From Janthinobacterium sp. 64 (GTDB lineage Bacteria; Pseudomonadota; Gammaproteobacteria; Burkholderiales; Burkholderiaceae_D), in NCBI RefSeq assembly GCF_002813325.1, contig NZ_PHUG01000001.1, positions 868,001 to 932,000 of the forward strand: a stretch of DNA of 64,000 bases. Direction: 5' to 3'. The notes under the pieces are model-generated. The model was not told the DNA's origin and searched no databases. It saw nothing but the letters and a program-made list of their open reading frames with translations. Position numbers and translations under genes: made by a program. Shown one piece after another: positions 54,363-62,988 of this stretch (the stretch's first letter is position 1; each line of letters starts with the position of its first letter).

Positions 54363-55010
54363 TCAGGCTGCCGGCGGCGGCTGGAAGGCGCAAAAACCGG
54401 GCCACTGGTCGCGGCTGTCGCACACTTTCAGGCAACCTTTGTCCTCCTTGAAGGTGGCGACGACCTTGATGGGGAAGCCATAGAGTGGCGTGGTGGCCAG
54501 GAAGGCGGACGGGCAGCTTTGCTCGTTGCTGAAGCGGAAAGTGATTTCTTCGCGGCGGCCCTTGCGCTCAAAGCTCAGCATGAAGGTTTCATTGCTGTTC
54601 CACTGCGCCTTGCCCGGCACGCGGAAACGGTAGCGCGGGTTGCCCTGCTGCTGACCCTCAAGTTTCTGGCCGAAGACGCGGCTGCTGGCCGTGGCCGTCT
54701 CGACCTTGGCAACGGGATACACGACGCCAAAGATATAGGTGCCGGCAAACCCCTGGTCGAAGCCGAGTCCCTTCTGGTAAAACGGCACGACGATATGCGG
54801 CGCGCCCGCGTATTCCACGCTGTTGCGGGCCGTCACGCGCGACGTCAGCTTGTCATCGGGCGCTTTGCCGAAGACCACGTCCAGTTCCAGCAAAGCTTGT
54901 TGCTTGTCAATATCTTGCGCCAGATAATCCTGGGGGAACGTTTCGCCGTGCACGCAGCCGGCCAGCAAGGAGGCGGCGAAGCAGCCGGCGATCAGTTTGG
55001 GTAGTGTCAT
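54363..55010 (-). CDS. Lipoprotein of unknown function
   Basis: A 215-residue protein with a lipoprotein signal (CFAASLLAGC, Cys about 20). The mature part begins HGETFPQDYLAQDIDKQQALLELDVVFGKAPDDKL and contains several cysteines near the C-terminus (SCPSAF, GCLKVCDSRDQWPGFC) that could form disulfides. No enzyme motif is recognised. The frame extends to 55214, but the signal peptide sets the start at ATG 55010, which overlaps the stop of the upstream gene by 4 bases. The two form an operon. Confidence 0.75.
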   Translation of the reverse strand: MTLPKLIAGCFAASLLAGCVHGETFPQDYLAQDIDKQQALLELDVVFGKAPDDKLTSRVTARNSVEYAGAPHIVVPFYQKGLGFDQGFAGTYIFGVVYPVAKVETATASSRVFGQKLEGQQQGNPRYRFRVPGKAQWNSNETFMLSFERKGRREEITFRFSNEQSCPSAFLATTPLYGFPIKVVATFKEDKGCLKVCDSRDQWPGFCAFQPPPAA

Positions 55011-55861
55011 GGCTGTTTTCCTTCCGGCGGCGCGGAAATGAGGCCCAGCCCCGTCACTTGCAAGCCGTTCTTGCCTTGTTTCCATTGAAATTGCTGGCCG
55101 AACCAGGCCAGTTCCAGCTCGCGCCGGATGCGGATCGAATCCGTGCGGCCCTGGCGCGCCTTGATGGCGGCGCCCGCCTGCGCGGAAGCGGCGTCCGACA
55201 AGGGCTTCAGCCACCGTTGATAGGTGTCCGGCGGCAAGGCCAGCTCACCGGCCACGCCGTCGTCGCGCGTGGCAACGATGATGCCCACCTTCGTCAGCGT
55301 ATTCGTCAGATAGGCGCCGCGCCGCCCGTCGGGCGAGACGGAGACGAGCATGGCATGGGGATAATCGCCCCTGACGTTGTCCGGCACGTCAAACCACAGC
55401 AGTTCGCCCGTGCCCGTATCGAGCGCGCGTCCGTCGCGGGGAAACAGCAGCACCTCGCTGTTGCCCGGCTGCGGCACGCCCCATTCGGGGTCGCGTTCCG
55501 TGCGCACCATGTTGTCGCGTTGCATGGGACTGATGGGGCGCATCAGCGGCTCGCCATTCTGCACGCCGATCAATATCGTGCCCTGGCCCGTATAACCCTT
55601 GGTAAAGGCCAGCAGCATGGGCTGGCCTTCGCGCGTGGCCTTGATCGGCCGCACTTCCACCACCTCGCGCGCGCCGCCGGGCCAGTAGCCGTGCCGGCGG
55701 AAAGTCAAGGTAACGAGCGGGTCGTGGCGGTCACGCGTGACGACAAAGTCGCCGTATTGCTTCATCACCGGCACGTAGGATGTTTGCGCCTGCGCGCAGG
55801 GCACGATGGCGGTGGCCAGCGTGGCGGCGGTCGCCAGGCGGCATAAAGAGAGGGACAGCAT
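55007..55861 (-). CDS. Secreted protein of unknown function
   Basis: A 284-residue protein with a Sec signal peptide (CRLATAATLATAIVPCAQAQ, cleavage about residue 26). The mature chain starts SYVPVMKQYGDFVVTRDRHDPLVTLTFRRHG, has a predicted beta-rich body and a helical C-terminal part (RIRRELELAWFGQQFQWKQG). GDFVVTRD is reminiscent of the invasion-associated-locus-B fold but I cannot confirm it. It is translationally coupled to the lipoprotein gene. Function unknown. Confidence 0.7.
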   Translation of the reverse strand: MLSLSLCRLATAATLATAIVPCAQAQTSYVPVMKQYGDFVVTRDRHDPLVTLTFRRHGYWPGGAREVVEVRPIKATREGQPMLLAFTKGYTGQGTILIGVQNGEPLMRPISPMQRDNMVRTERDPEWGVPQPGNSEVLLFPRDGRALDTGTGELLWFDVPDNVRGDYPHAMLVSVSPDGRRGAYLTNTLTKVGIIVATRDDGVAGELALPPDTYQRWLKPLSDAASAQAGAAIKARQGRTDSIRIRRELELAWFGQQFQWKQGKNGLQVTGLGLISAPPEGKQP

Positions 55862-55942
55862 GGCATCCTATAAAGGTCGCACGGGGCGAAGAATCAGAAT
55901 TCTAAACGATTACTCGCCAGCAACACTGCCCAATTGGAAACA

Positions 55943-56761
55943 TCAGCGGCGCTGGATTTCAATTAGTTCGATCTCGAACAGCTTGGGCCACAGTTTTCCC
56001 GTGACAAACAGGCGCTTGCCGCGCGCATCCCAGGCAATGCCGTTGAGCACGGCGTCGGGATTGGCCGTGCCCCGCTGCTCGGGCGGCAGCAAGCCCGTCA
56101 GGTCGATCCAGCCCACCACCTTGCCGCTGGCCGGGTCGATGCGGGCGATCACGTCGGCGCCCCACACATTGGCAAACAATTCCCCGTCGACCATTTCCAG
56201 CTCGTTCAGGCGCTCGATGGGGCGGCCCTCGGCCTTGACCTCGAAGCGGCGCACTTCCATCAGGGTTTTCGGATTGAGCACGCGGATGGCGGAGCTGCCG
56301 TCGCTCATGTAGACAAATTTGCCATCGCTGGCCAGGCCCCAGCCTTCGCCCTGGTAGGTAAATTTGCGTTTCAGTTTGAACGTCTTCTGGTCAAAGACAT
56401 AGCCGGTCTGCGAAATCCAGGTCAGTCCCAGGATTTCATCGCCCACATCCGTGATGCCCTCGCCGAACACTTTTTTGTCCAGCATGCTTTTCTGCAAGAC
56501 CTTGCCCGTCGCCAGCTCCACCTTGCGCAAGGAGGACTGGCCGTTCTGGCCCGTGCTTTCATACAGGTGGCCATCCTTGAACAGCAAGCCCTGGGTGAAC
56601 GCCTGGGGGTCGTGCGGATAGGTATTCTTGACGAAATAGCCATACACGGGAATGGCGGCCTGGGCATAGCCCATTTCGCTCATCAGGCCCACGGTGCACA
56701 ACAATCCCAGCAGCAGCGAGCCTGCCGTACGTTTCAGTCTGGTTTTACCTGTGTTCTTCAT
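55943..56761 (-). CDS. Glutaminyl-peptide cyclotransferase (glutamine cyclotransferase family)
   Basis: A 272-residue secreted five-bladed beta-propeller of the plant/bacterial QC type. After a signal peptide (ending YAQAAIPVY), the motifs are YPHDPQAFTQGLLF, YESTGQNGQSSLRKVEL, FGEGITDVGDEILGLTW, GEGWGLASDGKFVYMSDGS, LNELEMVDGELFANVWGAD and LNGIAWD. These are the family's signature blades with the catalytic Glu region. It would convert N-terminal Gln to pyroglutamate on exported peptides. The frame extends beyond, but ATG 56761 precedes the signal peptide directly. Confidence 0.92.
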   Translation of the reverse strand: MKNTGKTRLKRTAGSLLLGLLCTVGLMSEMGYAQAAIPVYGYFVKNTYPHDPQAFTQGLLFKDGHLYESTGQNGQSSLRKVELATGKVLQKSMLDKKVFGEGITDVGDEILGLTWISQTGYVFDQKTFKLKRKFTYQGEGWGLASDGKFVYMSDGSSAIRVLNPKTLMEVRRFEVKAEGRPIERLNELEMVDGELFANVWGADVIARIDPASGKVVGWIDLTGLLPPEQRGTANPDAVLNGIAWDARGKRLFVTGKLWPKLFEIELIEIQRR

Positions 56762-56786
56762 ATGCTTGGCGGTGGTTGGCGAGCGC

Positions 56787-57695
56787 CTATTGTAAACGGG
56801 CCGCGTCCGCCATGCGCGCCCTGACGAGGTCCAGCCAGGCACGTGCCGCAAACGACAGCCGCCCGCCGCGGCGCCAGGCCAGCATCAGATTCCACTCCAC
56901 GGGCGGACCGTCGAGGGGGATGACGGCAAATTGCGTTTGATCCAGCGTGTCGCAATACATCTTCGGCAGCAGGCAAATGCCCACGCCCAGCCGCACCAGC
57001 GAGGCGATAAAATCCCACTGGCCGCTGCGGCCCGTGATGCGCGGAGCGAAACCGGCCCGCTGGCATGCGTCCAGCACGATGTCGTTCAAGGCAAACGCGG
57101 CGCCATAGAAGATGAAGGGGCTGCCGGCCAGCTCGGCCAGGGCCACGGAAGCGCGTCCCTGCCACGCAGAACCGGGCGCCGCCAGCAGGCACAGCGGTGA
57201 GCGCACGAGGGGCAAGGCTTCGAAATCCTGCCAAGTGGCCGCATTGCCCGGGTAGTCGAGCATGGTACCCAGTTCCACCGTGCCCGTGCGCAAGTCGCGC
57301 TCGATCGCCTGCGTGCCGCTTTCATACATTTTCAGTTCGATACCGGGATAGCGCTGGTGGTATTCGGCCAGCCACGGCGCCAAGGTCGAGTGGGTTTGCG
57401 GCGACACGCCAACGCGCAATTCTCCCCGCTCCAGCTGCTGCAAGTCGCGCAATTCCACTTTTAACTCTGCATGCAGGGCCAGCAGTTCATGCGCGCGCGA
57501 CAGCACCACCTTGCCCGCGTCCGTCAGGGTAAAACGCTTGCCGGCGCGATCCAGCAAGGCCAGGTCCAGCGACTGTTCCAGCTGGGCGACCATCTTGCTG
57601 ACGGTGGGCTGCGTCACGTGCAGCCTGGCGGCGGCACGCGTAAAACTGGCTTGTTCGACCACTTCGACGAAGTAGCGCAGGGAGCGGATATCCAT
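56787..57695 (-). CDS. LysR-family regulator of cidAB (CidR-like)
   Basis: A 302-residue LysR protein with helix-turn-helix MDIRSLRYFVEVVEQASFTRAAARLHVTQPTVSKMVAQLEQSLDLALLDRAGKRFTLT and effector domain from about residue 92 (ELRVGVSPQTHSTLAPWLAEY). GGAATG precedes ATG 57695; a second ATG at 57707 is possible. It is divergent from the CidA/CidB-like genes, as CidR is in other bacteria, and so most likely controls them. The coinducer is unknown. Confidence 0.9.
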   Translation of the reverse strand: MDIRSLRYFVEVVEQASFTRAAARLHVTQPTVSKMVAQLEQSLDLALLDRAGKRFTLTDAGKVVLSRAHELLALHAELKVELRDLQQLERGELRVGVSPQTHSTLAPWLAEYHQRYPGIELKMYESGTQAIERDLRTGTVELGTMLDYPGNAATWQDFEALPLVRSPLCLLAAPGSAWQGRASVALAELAGSPFIFYGAAFALNDIVLDACQRAGFAPRITGRSGQWDFIASLVRLGVGICLLPKMYCDTLDQTQFAVIPLDGPPVEWNLMLAWRRGGRLSFAARAWLDLVRARMADAARLQ

Positions 57696-57713
57696 GATGC
57701 ATTCCAATTTCGA

Positions 57714-57724
57714 ATGATAATCAT
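57714..57724. promoter_or_regulatory. Palindrome in the cidR-cidA space
   Basis: ATGATAATCAT is a palindrome lying 19 bases upstream of the LysR start and 75 bases upstream of cidA. It could be the core of the LysR site; it also equals the centre of a Fur box, but the flanks fit poorly (about 13 of 19). Confidence 0.4.
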
Positions 57725-57798
57725 GAGTTTAAGTCATTTTATCTTTTGATGCGGGGTCACTACAATGAAAACTTCCCCCAGCCGTTTGAAAGCCCGCC

Positions 57799-58257
57799 GT
57801 GAAAGCCTTGCACTGTTACACCGCCGCCCTGCCCTCCATCTCTGCCTGGCGCCAGCCCGCGCAGACCGCGTGGCAAGTGGGCATACTGATTGCCGCCTGG
57901 TGGCTGGCCGACGAGGCCGCTTCCGCCCTGCACTTGCCGTTTTCCGGCGGCGTGGTGGGCCTGTTCGTGCTGGTGGCCCTGCTGCTGTCGGGCTGGGTAC
58001 GGCCAGCCGCCATCGAACTGGGCGCGAACTGGCTGCTGGCCAACATGCTGCTGTTCTTCATTCCGCTGGTCGTGTCCGTGGTGCAATTCACGCAGTTATT
58101 GAAGTCGCAAGGCTTGATGCTGTTCGTGAATATCGGCCTCGGCTTTGCCAGCGTGATGCTGGCCACGGCATTGACCGTCGAATGGGTATGCCGCTATGAG
58201 CGCAAGCTGCGCCTGCAACAACTGCTGCGCCAGCGCGCAGCCAGGACGGCAGCATGA
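57799..58257 (+). CDS. cidA: CidA/LrgA-family holin-like protein
   Basis: A 152-residue membrane protein with four hydrophobic helices: WQVGILIAAWWLADEAASAL, GGVVGLFVLVALLLSGW (the LrgA signature), LLANMLLFFIPLVVSVVQF and LFVNIGLGFASVMLATALTVEWV, followed by a basic tail. CidA-like proteins modulate murein hydrolase export and cell lysis, or export of by-products. The start is GTG 57799; no ATG is suitable. It overlaps cidB by 4 bases. Confidence 0.88.
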   Translation: MKALHCYTAALPSISAWRQPAQTAWQVGILIAAWWLADEAASALHLPFSGGVVGLFVLVALLLSGWVRPAAIELGANWLLANMLLFFIPLVVSVVQFTQLLKSQGLMLFVNIGLGFASVMLATALTVEWVCRYERKLRLQQLLRQRAARTAA

Positions 58258-58943
58258 GCACCCTGGTCCTGTCCCTGCTGTTTTTGCTGCTGACCCTGGT
58301 CTTGTTCTACGCCAACCAGGCCGTGCACCGCCGCCATCCGCATTTCTTGCTGACGCCCGCCATCTGTACCTCGGCGTTACTGATCGTCATCGTGCAAGCG
58401 ACCTCGACGCCCTTCGCCACGTATTTCGGCGAGACGCGCTGGCTGCCGTGGCTGCTGGGGCCGGCCACCATCGCGTTTGCGCTACCCATCTTCCAGGAGC
58501 GCAAGCTGATCCGCAAGCACTGGCTGGCCTTGTCGCTGGGCAGCTGCGCCGGCATCGTCGCCTCCGTGGCCGCCACCCTGCTGCTGGACCGGGTCTTTGG
58601 CGTGCACGGCGACATGGCGCGCAGCCTGCTGGCCCGTTCCGTGTCGACGCCGTTCGCGCTGGAAGCGTCGCGCCACATGGGCGGCTCGGCCCAGCTGACG
58701 GGCATCTTCGTGGTGATGACGGGCTTGTTCGGCTTGATGCTCGGTAAACCGCTGTTAAAACTGCTGCCCTTGCGCATGCGCATCGCCCGTGGCGCCCCGT
58801 ATGGCGCGGCTGCGCACGGTTTTGGCTTGTCCGTGGCGCGCCGCGTGGGCACGGAAGAAGGCGCCGTGGCCAGCCTGACGATGATTTTTTCCGGCGTCGT
58901 GACGGTGTTGCTGGCGCCTCTGCTGGGGCATCTGCTGGGCTAA
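58254..58943 (+). CDS. cidB: CidB/LrgB-family membrane protein
   Basis: A 229-residue polytopic membrane protein with the LrgB features LLGPATIAFALPIFQERKLIRKHW, SVSTPFALEASRHMGGSAQLTGIFVVMTGLFG and YGAAAHGFGLSVARRVGTEEGAVASL. It is the partner of the CidA-like protein, with which it overlaps by 4 bases. Together they form the Cid/Lrg pair; the two related names cannot be separated by sequence alone. Confidence 0.9.
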   Translation: MSTLVLSLLFLLLTLVLFYANQAVHRRHPHFLLTPAICTSALLIVIVQATSTPFATYFGETRWLPWLLGPATIAFALPIFQERKLIRKHWLALSLGSCAGIVASVAATLLLDRVFGVHGDMARSLLARSVSTPFALEASRHMGGSAQLTGIFVVMTGLFGLMLGKPLLKLLPLRMRIARGAPYGAAAHGFGLSVARRVGTEEGAVASLTMIFSGVVTVLLAPLLGHLLG

Positions 58944-59009
58944 ACCGCCACGCCAGCGGCGTTTATCGGGGATAATACGTCTTTCCCCATTCCCAGCAGC
59001 CGCGCCACG

Positions 59010-60101
59010 ATGAAATACCCCGCAGTCCTGCCCTTCAGCGACCTCCTGCCACGCTTGCATGAATTCGACGCCATCATCGACGTGCGCAGCCCGTCCGAGT
59101 TCGCGGAAGACCACTTGCCGGGCGCCATCAACCTGCCCGTGCTGGACGACGAGCAGCGCGTGCGCGTCGGCACCTTGTATAAACAGACGAGCGCCTTTGA
59201 AGCAAAGAAGCTGGGCGCGGCGCTGATCGCGAAAAACATTGCGCGGCACATCGAAGACGGTTTTATCGCTCATCCGCAGCATTGGAAGCCGCTCGTCTAC
59301 TGCTGGCGCGGCGGCAACCGCAGCGGCGCCATGGCGCACATCCTGGCGCGCATCGGCTGGCCCGTCACGCAGCTCGACGGTGGCTACAAGGATTACCGGC
59401 GCCACGTGAATGCCGAGCTGGCCACCCTGCCCGAACGCTTCGACTTCATCAACGTGCTGTGCGGCCCCACGGGCAGCGGCAAGAGCCGCCTGTTGCAGGT
59501 GCTGGACAAACAAGGCGCGCAAGTGATCGACCTGGAAGACCTGGCGGCCCACCGTGGCTCCGTGCTGGGCGGCTTGCCGGACGCGGACCAGCCTTCGCAA
59601 AAGGCGTTTGAAAGCGCGCTGTGGCAACAGTTGCGCACTTTCGACCCGGCACTGCCCGTCTTCATCGAGTCGGAAAGCAAGAAAGTGGGCCGGCTGCGCG
59701 TGCCCGATGCGCTGATGGAAAAGATGCGCGCGGCCGCCTGCACCGACGTGCGCCTGGACATTGGGGAGCGCGTGCAATTGCTGATGCAGGATTACGAACA
59801 TTTCGTCGGCGACCCGACGCGCCTGAACGTGCAGCTGGCCCTGTTGACGCAGCTGCATGGCAAGGAAAAAATTGCCCACTGGCAGCAACTGGCCACGGCG
59901 GGCCACATGGCCGAGCTGGTGGAAGAGCTGCTGGTCCAGCATTACGACCCCGTCTACCGGCAATCGATCGCCCGCAACTTCAGCCGCTACGCCCAGGCGA
60001 CGCCGCTGGTCTTGCCCGATATTTCAGAACATGCCTTTGAGCAAGCCGCGCGCGCATTATGTGCTATCGTCGGCGAACCGCGTACCGCCAGCGCCGCGTA
60101 A
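59010..60101 (+). CDS. selU: tRNA 2-selenouridine synthase
   Basis: A 363-residue protein with an N-terminal rhodanese domain and a P-loop domain. DVRSPSEFAEDHLPGAINLP opens the rhodanese part, and the catalytic Cys98 lies in YCWRGGNRSGAMAHIL. The P-loop is CGPTGSGKSRLL (about 151-158). This is the normal length and order for SelU/MnmH, which replaces sulfur by selenium at the wobble uridine of certain tRNAs. It opens the selenium operon, with selD 46 bases downstream. Confidence 0.95.
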   Translation: MKYPAVLPFSDLLPRLHEFDAIIDVRSPSEFAEDHLPGAINLPVLDDEQRVRVGTLYKQTSAFEAKKLGAALIAKNIARHIEDGFIAHPQHWKPLVYCWRGGNRSGAMAHILARIGWPVTQLDGGYKDYRRHVNAELATLPERFDFINVLCGPTGSGKSRLLQVLDKQGAQVIDLEDLAAHRGSVLGGLPDADQPSQKAFESALWQQLRTFDPALPVFIESESKKVGRLRVPDALMEKMRAAACTDVRLDIGERVQLLMQDYEHFVGDPTRLNVQLALLTQLHGKEKIAHWQQLATAGHMAELVEELLVQHYDPVYRQSIARNFSRYAQATPLVLPDISEHAFEQAARALCAIVGEPRTASAA

Positions 60102-60147
60102 GTGCCGGCGCAGCTTCCCATGACCTTTTTTGAGCAGGATGACGACC

Positions 60148-61203
60148 ATGTCCGATAGCATTCCCACCCCCATCCGATTGACCGAATTTGCCCATGGCGG
60201 CGGCTGCGGCTGCAAGATTGCGCCCGGCGTGCTGGCCGACATCTTAAAGGGCAGCGGCGGCTTTCCCCTGCCGAAGGAATTGCTGGTCGGCATAGAAACC
60301 TCGGATGACGCGGCCGTCTACCAGCTCAACGACGAGCAGGCGCTGATCGCCACGACGGATTTCTTCATGCCCATCGTCGACGACCCGTTCGACTTTGGCC
60401 GCATCGCCGCCACCAACGCCATTTCCGACGTGTACGCCATGGGCGGCACGCCCATCATGGCCCTGGCCCTGGTCGGCATGCCGATCAACAAGCTGCCGGT
60501 GGAAACCATCGGCCTCATATTAAAAGGCGGCGAAACCATCTGCGCCCAGGCCGGCATCCCCATCGCGGGCGGCCACACCATCGATTCCGTCGAACCGATC
60601 TATGGCCTCGTCGTGCTGGGCCTGGTCCACCCTTCGCAAGTGAAACGCAACGCAGGCGCGCGCGCCGGCGACAAACTGGTATTGGGCAAACCGATCGGCG
60701 TGGGCATCCTGTCGGCCGCGCTGAAGAAAAATGCACTCGACGCGGATGGCTACGCTTCCCTGATCGATAACACCACCAAATTGAATACCCCGGGCAAGAA
60801 ACTGGCCCTGCTCGACGGCGTGCATGCGCTGACGGACGTGACGGGCTTCGGCTTGCTGGGCCACACGCTGGAACTGGCGCGCGGCGCTAAGTTGCAGGCG
60901 CGTATCGCCATGAGCGAGGTGCCGCTGCTGCCGCAAGTGCAGCAACTGGCGCACAACGGCAACATCACGGGCGCCTCCGGCCGCAACTGGCAAGGCTATG
61001 GTGCGCAAGTGGCGCTGGCCGACAGCCTGAGCGCCATCGACAAGGCAATTTTGACGGACCCGCAAACGGCCGGCCCCCTGCTGGTGGCCTGCGCGCCGGA
61101 AGCCGTCGAGCAAGTGCTGGCGATTTTCCGCGCCGAAGGCTTTGCCGACGCCGTCGTCATCGGCGAGATGCAGGATGGCAGCACCGGGGTTTCCGTATAT
61201 TAA
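60148..61203 (+). CDS. selD: Selenide, water dikinase
   Basis: A 351-residue enzyme that makes selenophosphate from selenide and ATP. The active-site segment is FAHGGGCGCKIAPGVL with Cys20 (a cysteine, not selenocysteine) and Lys23, followed by SDDAAVYQLND, TTDFFMPIVDDPFDFGRIAATNA and GGHTIDSVEPIYG. The frame extends upstream to 60130 and has ATG 60139 as well; ATG 60148 with AGGATGA before it gives the family's start. It supplies selenophosphate to SelU and is followed directly by the ABC transporter genes. Confidence 0.95.
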   Translation: MSDSIPTPIRLTEFAHGGGCGCKIAPGVLADILKGSGGFPLPKELLVGIETSDDAAVYQLNDEQALIATTDFFMPIVDDPFDFGRIAATNAISDVYAMGGTPIMALALVGMPINKLPVETIGLILKGGETICAQAGIPIAGGHTIDSVEPIYGLVVLGLVHPSQVKRNAGARAGDKLVLGKPIGVGILSAALKKNALDADGYASLIDNTTKLNTPGKKLALLDGVHALTDVTGFGLLGHTLELARGAKLQARIAMSEVPLLPQVQQLAHNGNITGASGRNWQGYGAQVALADSLSAIDKAILTDPQTAGPLLVACAPEAVEQVLAIFRAEGFADAVVIGEMQDGSTGVSVY

Positions 61204-61229
61204 TGAACAATTTTTTCAAAGGCACTCCC

Positions 61230-62099
61230 ATGATCACGTTCTCCAACAAATTCCCCGCCATCCTGGCCACCGTCGCCGCCACCCTGGCCATCCACAGCGG
61301 CCTGGCGCAGGCGCAGCAAGTGTTGCGCGTGTCCGCCATTCCCGACGAAGCGCCGACGGAATTGCAGCGCAAGTTCAAGCCGCTGGGCAGCTACCTGGAG
61401 AAAAAGCTGGGCATGAAGGTGGAATTTACGCCCGTCACCGATTACGCGGCCTCCGTGGAAGGCTTGATCAATCACAAGCTCGACATGGTCTGGTTCGGCG
61501 GTTTTACTTTCGTGCAAGCCAACGTGCGCAGCGGCGGCAAGATCGTCCCGCTGGTGCAGCGCGAGGAAGACACGAAGTTCCGCTCGGTTTTTGTGACCAC
61601 CAGCAAGGACATCAATCAATTGTCCGATCTGAAAGGCAAGAATTTCACCTTCGGTTCGGAATCGTCAACCTCCGGCCATTTGATGCCGCGCTACTACTTG
61701 CTGGCCGCCAAGATCAACCCGGACACGGACATGAAGCGCATCGCGTTTTCCGGCGCGCATGACGCCACCGTGGCAGCCGTGGCCGGCGGCAAGGTCGATG
61801 CGGGCACCTTGAATATCTCCGTCTGGGAAAAACTGGTCGAAGCGAAAAAGGTCGACCCAAGCAAGGTGCGCGTGTTCTACACGACGCCTGGCTACTACGA
61901 CTACAACTGGAGCGTGCGCGCCGACATGAATCCCGTCGTGCGCAAGAAGCTGACGGACGCCTTCCTGGCGCTCGATCCTTCCACGCCGGAAGGCAAGGAA
62001 ATCCTCGAGCTGCAGCGCGCCACGAAGTTCATCCCGACCAAGGCCGAGAACTACAAGGATATCGAAGCGGCCGCGCGCGATGCGAAGCTGTTGAAGTAA
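61230..62099 (+). CDS. Putative selenate/oxyanion ABC transporter substrate-binding protein (PhnD-like)
   Basis: About 289 residues with a signal peptide (ending GLAQAQQVLRV). The mature protein resembles phosphonate-binding PhnD: RVSAIPDEAPTELQRKFKPLGSYLEKKLGMKVEFTPVTDYAASVEGL, DMVWFGGFTFVQA, FTFGSESSTSGHLMPRYYL, SGAHDATVAAVAGGKVDAG. Members next to selD are annotated as putative selenate transporters (TIGR04553 type). An ATG at 61203 overlaps the selD stop by one base, while AAAGG at 61218-61222 supports ATG 61230. Selenate specificity is inferred from neighbours. Confidence 0.82.
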   Translation: MITFSNKFPAILATVAATLAIHSGLAQAQQVLRVSAIPDEAPTELQRKFKPLGSYLEKKLGMKVEFTPVTDYAASVEGLINHKLDMVWFGGFTFVQANVRSGGKIVPLVQREEDTKFRSVFVTTSKDINQLSDLKGKNFTFGSESSTSGHLMPRYYLLAAKINPDTDMKRIAFSGAHDATVAAVAGGKVDAGTLNISVWEKLVEAKKVDPSKVRVFYTTPGYYDYNWSVRADMNPVVRKKLTDAFLALDPSTPEGKEILELQRATKFIPTKAENYKDIEAAARDAKLLK

Positions 62100-62122
62100 T
62101 TTTCGACAAGCAGCAGAAATCA

Positions 62123-62149
62123 GGGGTCAGACCCGGCGGGTCTGACCCC
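62123..62149. repeat. REP-like palindrome inside the selenium operon
   Basis: GGGGTCAGACCC and GGGTCTGACCCC form a perfect 12-bp stem with a 3-base loop between the binding-protein and ATPase genes. From memory, this palindrome recurs in intergenic DNA of related betaproteobacteria. Only one copy was noticed in the window. Confidence 0.7.
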
Positions 62150-62175
62150 AGCCCTCATTTGCACCGACACATAGC

Positions 62176-62988
62176 ATGACACTCCAACTTCACAAGGTCT
62201 GCGTCCACCACGCGGGCGCCGCCGGCAATGCGCTGGCCCTGCGCGAGCTGGACCTGGACGTGGCCCAGGGTGAACAGATCGCCCTGATCGGCCCTTCCGG
62301 CGCCGGCAAGACCAGCTTGCTGCACACCTTGGCGTGCGCGCTGCGCCCGGAATCGGGCAGCTTGCGCATCCTGGGCAGCTCTCCGTGGCAGATCGGCAGC
62401 GCCGCGCGCCACGCCTTGCGCGCGCGATTGTTCCTGGCGCCGCAAACGCCGCCGCTGCCGCCGCGCCAGCGCGTCGTCAACGCCGTGCTGGCGGGCCGCT
62501 TGCCGCAATGGAGCTTGTGGACGGCGCTGCGCTCGCTGGTCGCGCCCGTCGATCCGCGCGCCGCGTGGGAAGCTTTAGGCAAGTTCAACCTGCAAGACAA
62601 ACTGTATGCGCGGGTCGACCGCCTGTCCGGCGGCGAACGCCAGCGCTGCGGCATGGCCCGCGCGCTGGTGTCGAATGCGCAAGTGTTCCTCGTCGACGAA
62701 CCACTGTCCGCGCTCGACCCCACACTGGCTTTGCAGACGATCCATGTGCTGCAAGCCGAAGCGACGGCGCGCAACGCCACGCTGATCTGCAGCCTGCACC
62801 AGGTCGAGATCGCGCGCGCCTGCTTTACGCGCATCGTCGCCCTGCGCGACGGGCAAATCGTCTTCGACTTGCCTGGCTCCGAGGTCAGCGACGCCATGAT
62901 CGCCGAGCTGTACCGCAACAAGGCCGATCCCGCGCCGCAGTTCGAGGCTGTGGCAACGAATCTGGATGCCGCGAGGCCCCTTTGCTGA
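62176..62988 (+). CDS. ABC transporter ATP-binding protein (PhnC-like)
   Basis: A 270-residue ABC ATPase. Walker A is GPSGAGKTSLL (about 39-46), the Q-loop region is FLAPQTPPLPPRQRVVNAVLAGRLPQW as in PhnC, the signature is LSGGERQRCGMARALV and Walker B is VFLVDEPLSALDP, followed by the switch His in CSLHQVEIARA. It powers import by the two PhnE-like permeases downstream. It begins 76 bases after the binding-protein gene, with the REP-like palindrome between them, and overlaps the permease start. Confidence 0.9.
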   Translation: MTLQLHKVCVHHAGAAGNALALRELDLDVAQGEQIALIGPSGAGKTSLLHTLACALRPESGSLRILGSSPWQIGSAARHALRARLFLAPQTPPLPPRQRVVNAVLAGRLPQWSLWTALRSLVAPVDPRAAWEALGKFNLQDKLYARVDRLSGGERQRCGMARALVSNAQVFLVDEPLSALDPTLALQTIHVLQAEATARNATLICSLHQVEIARACFTRIVALRDGQIVFDLPGSEVSDAMIAELYRNKADPAPQFEAVATNLDAARPLC

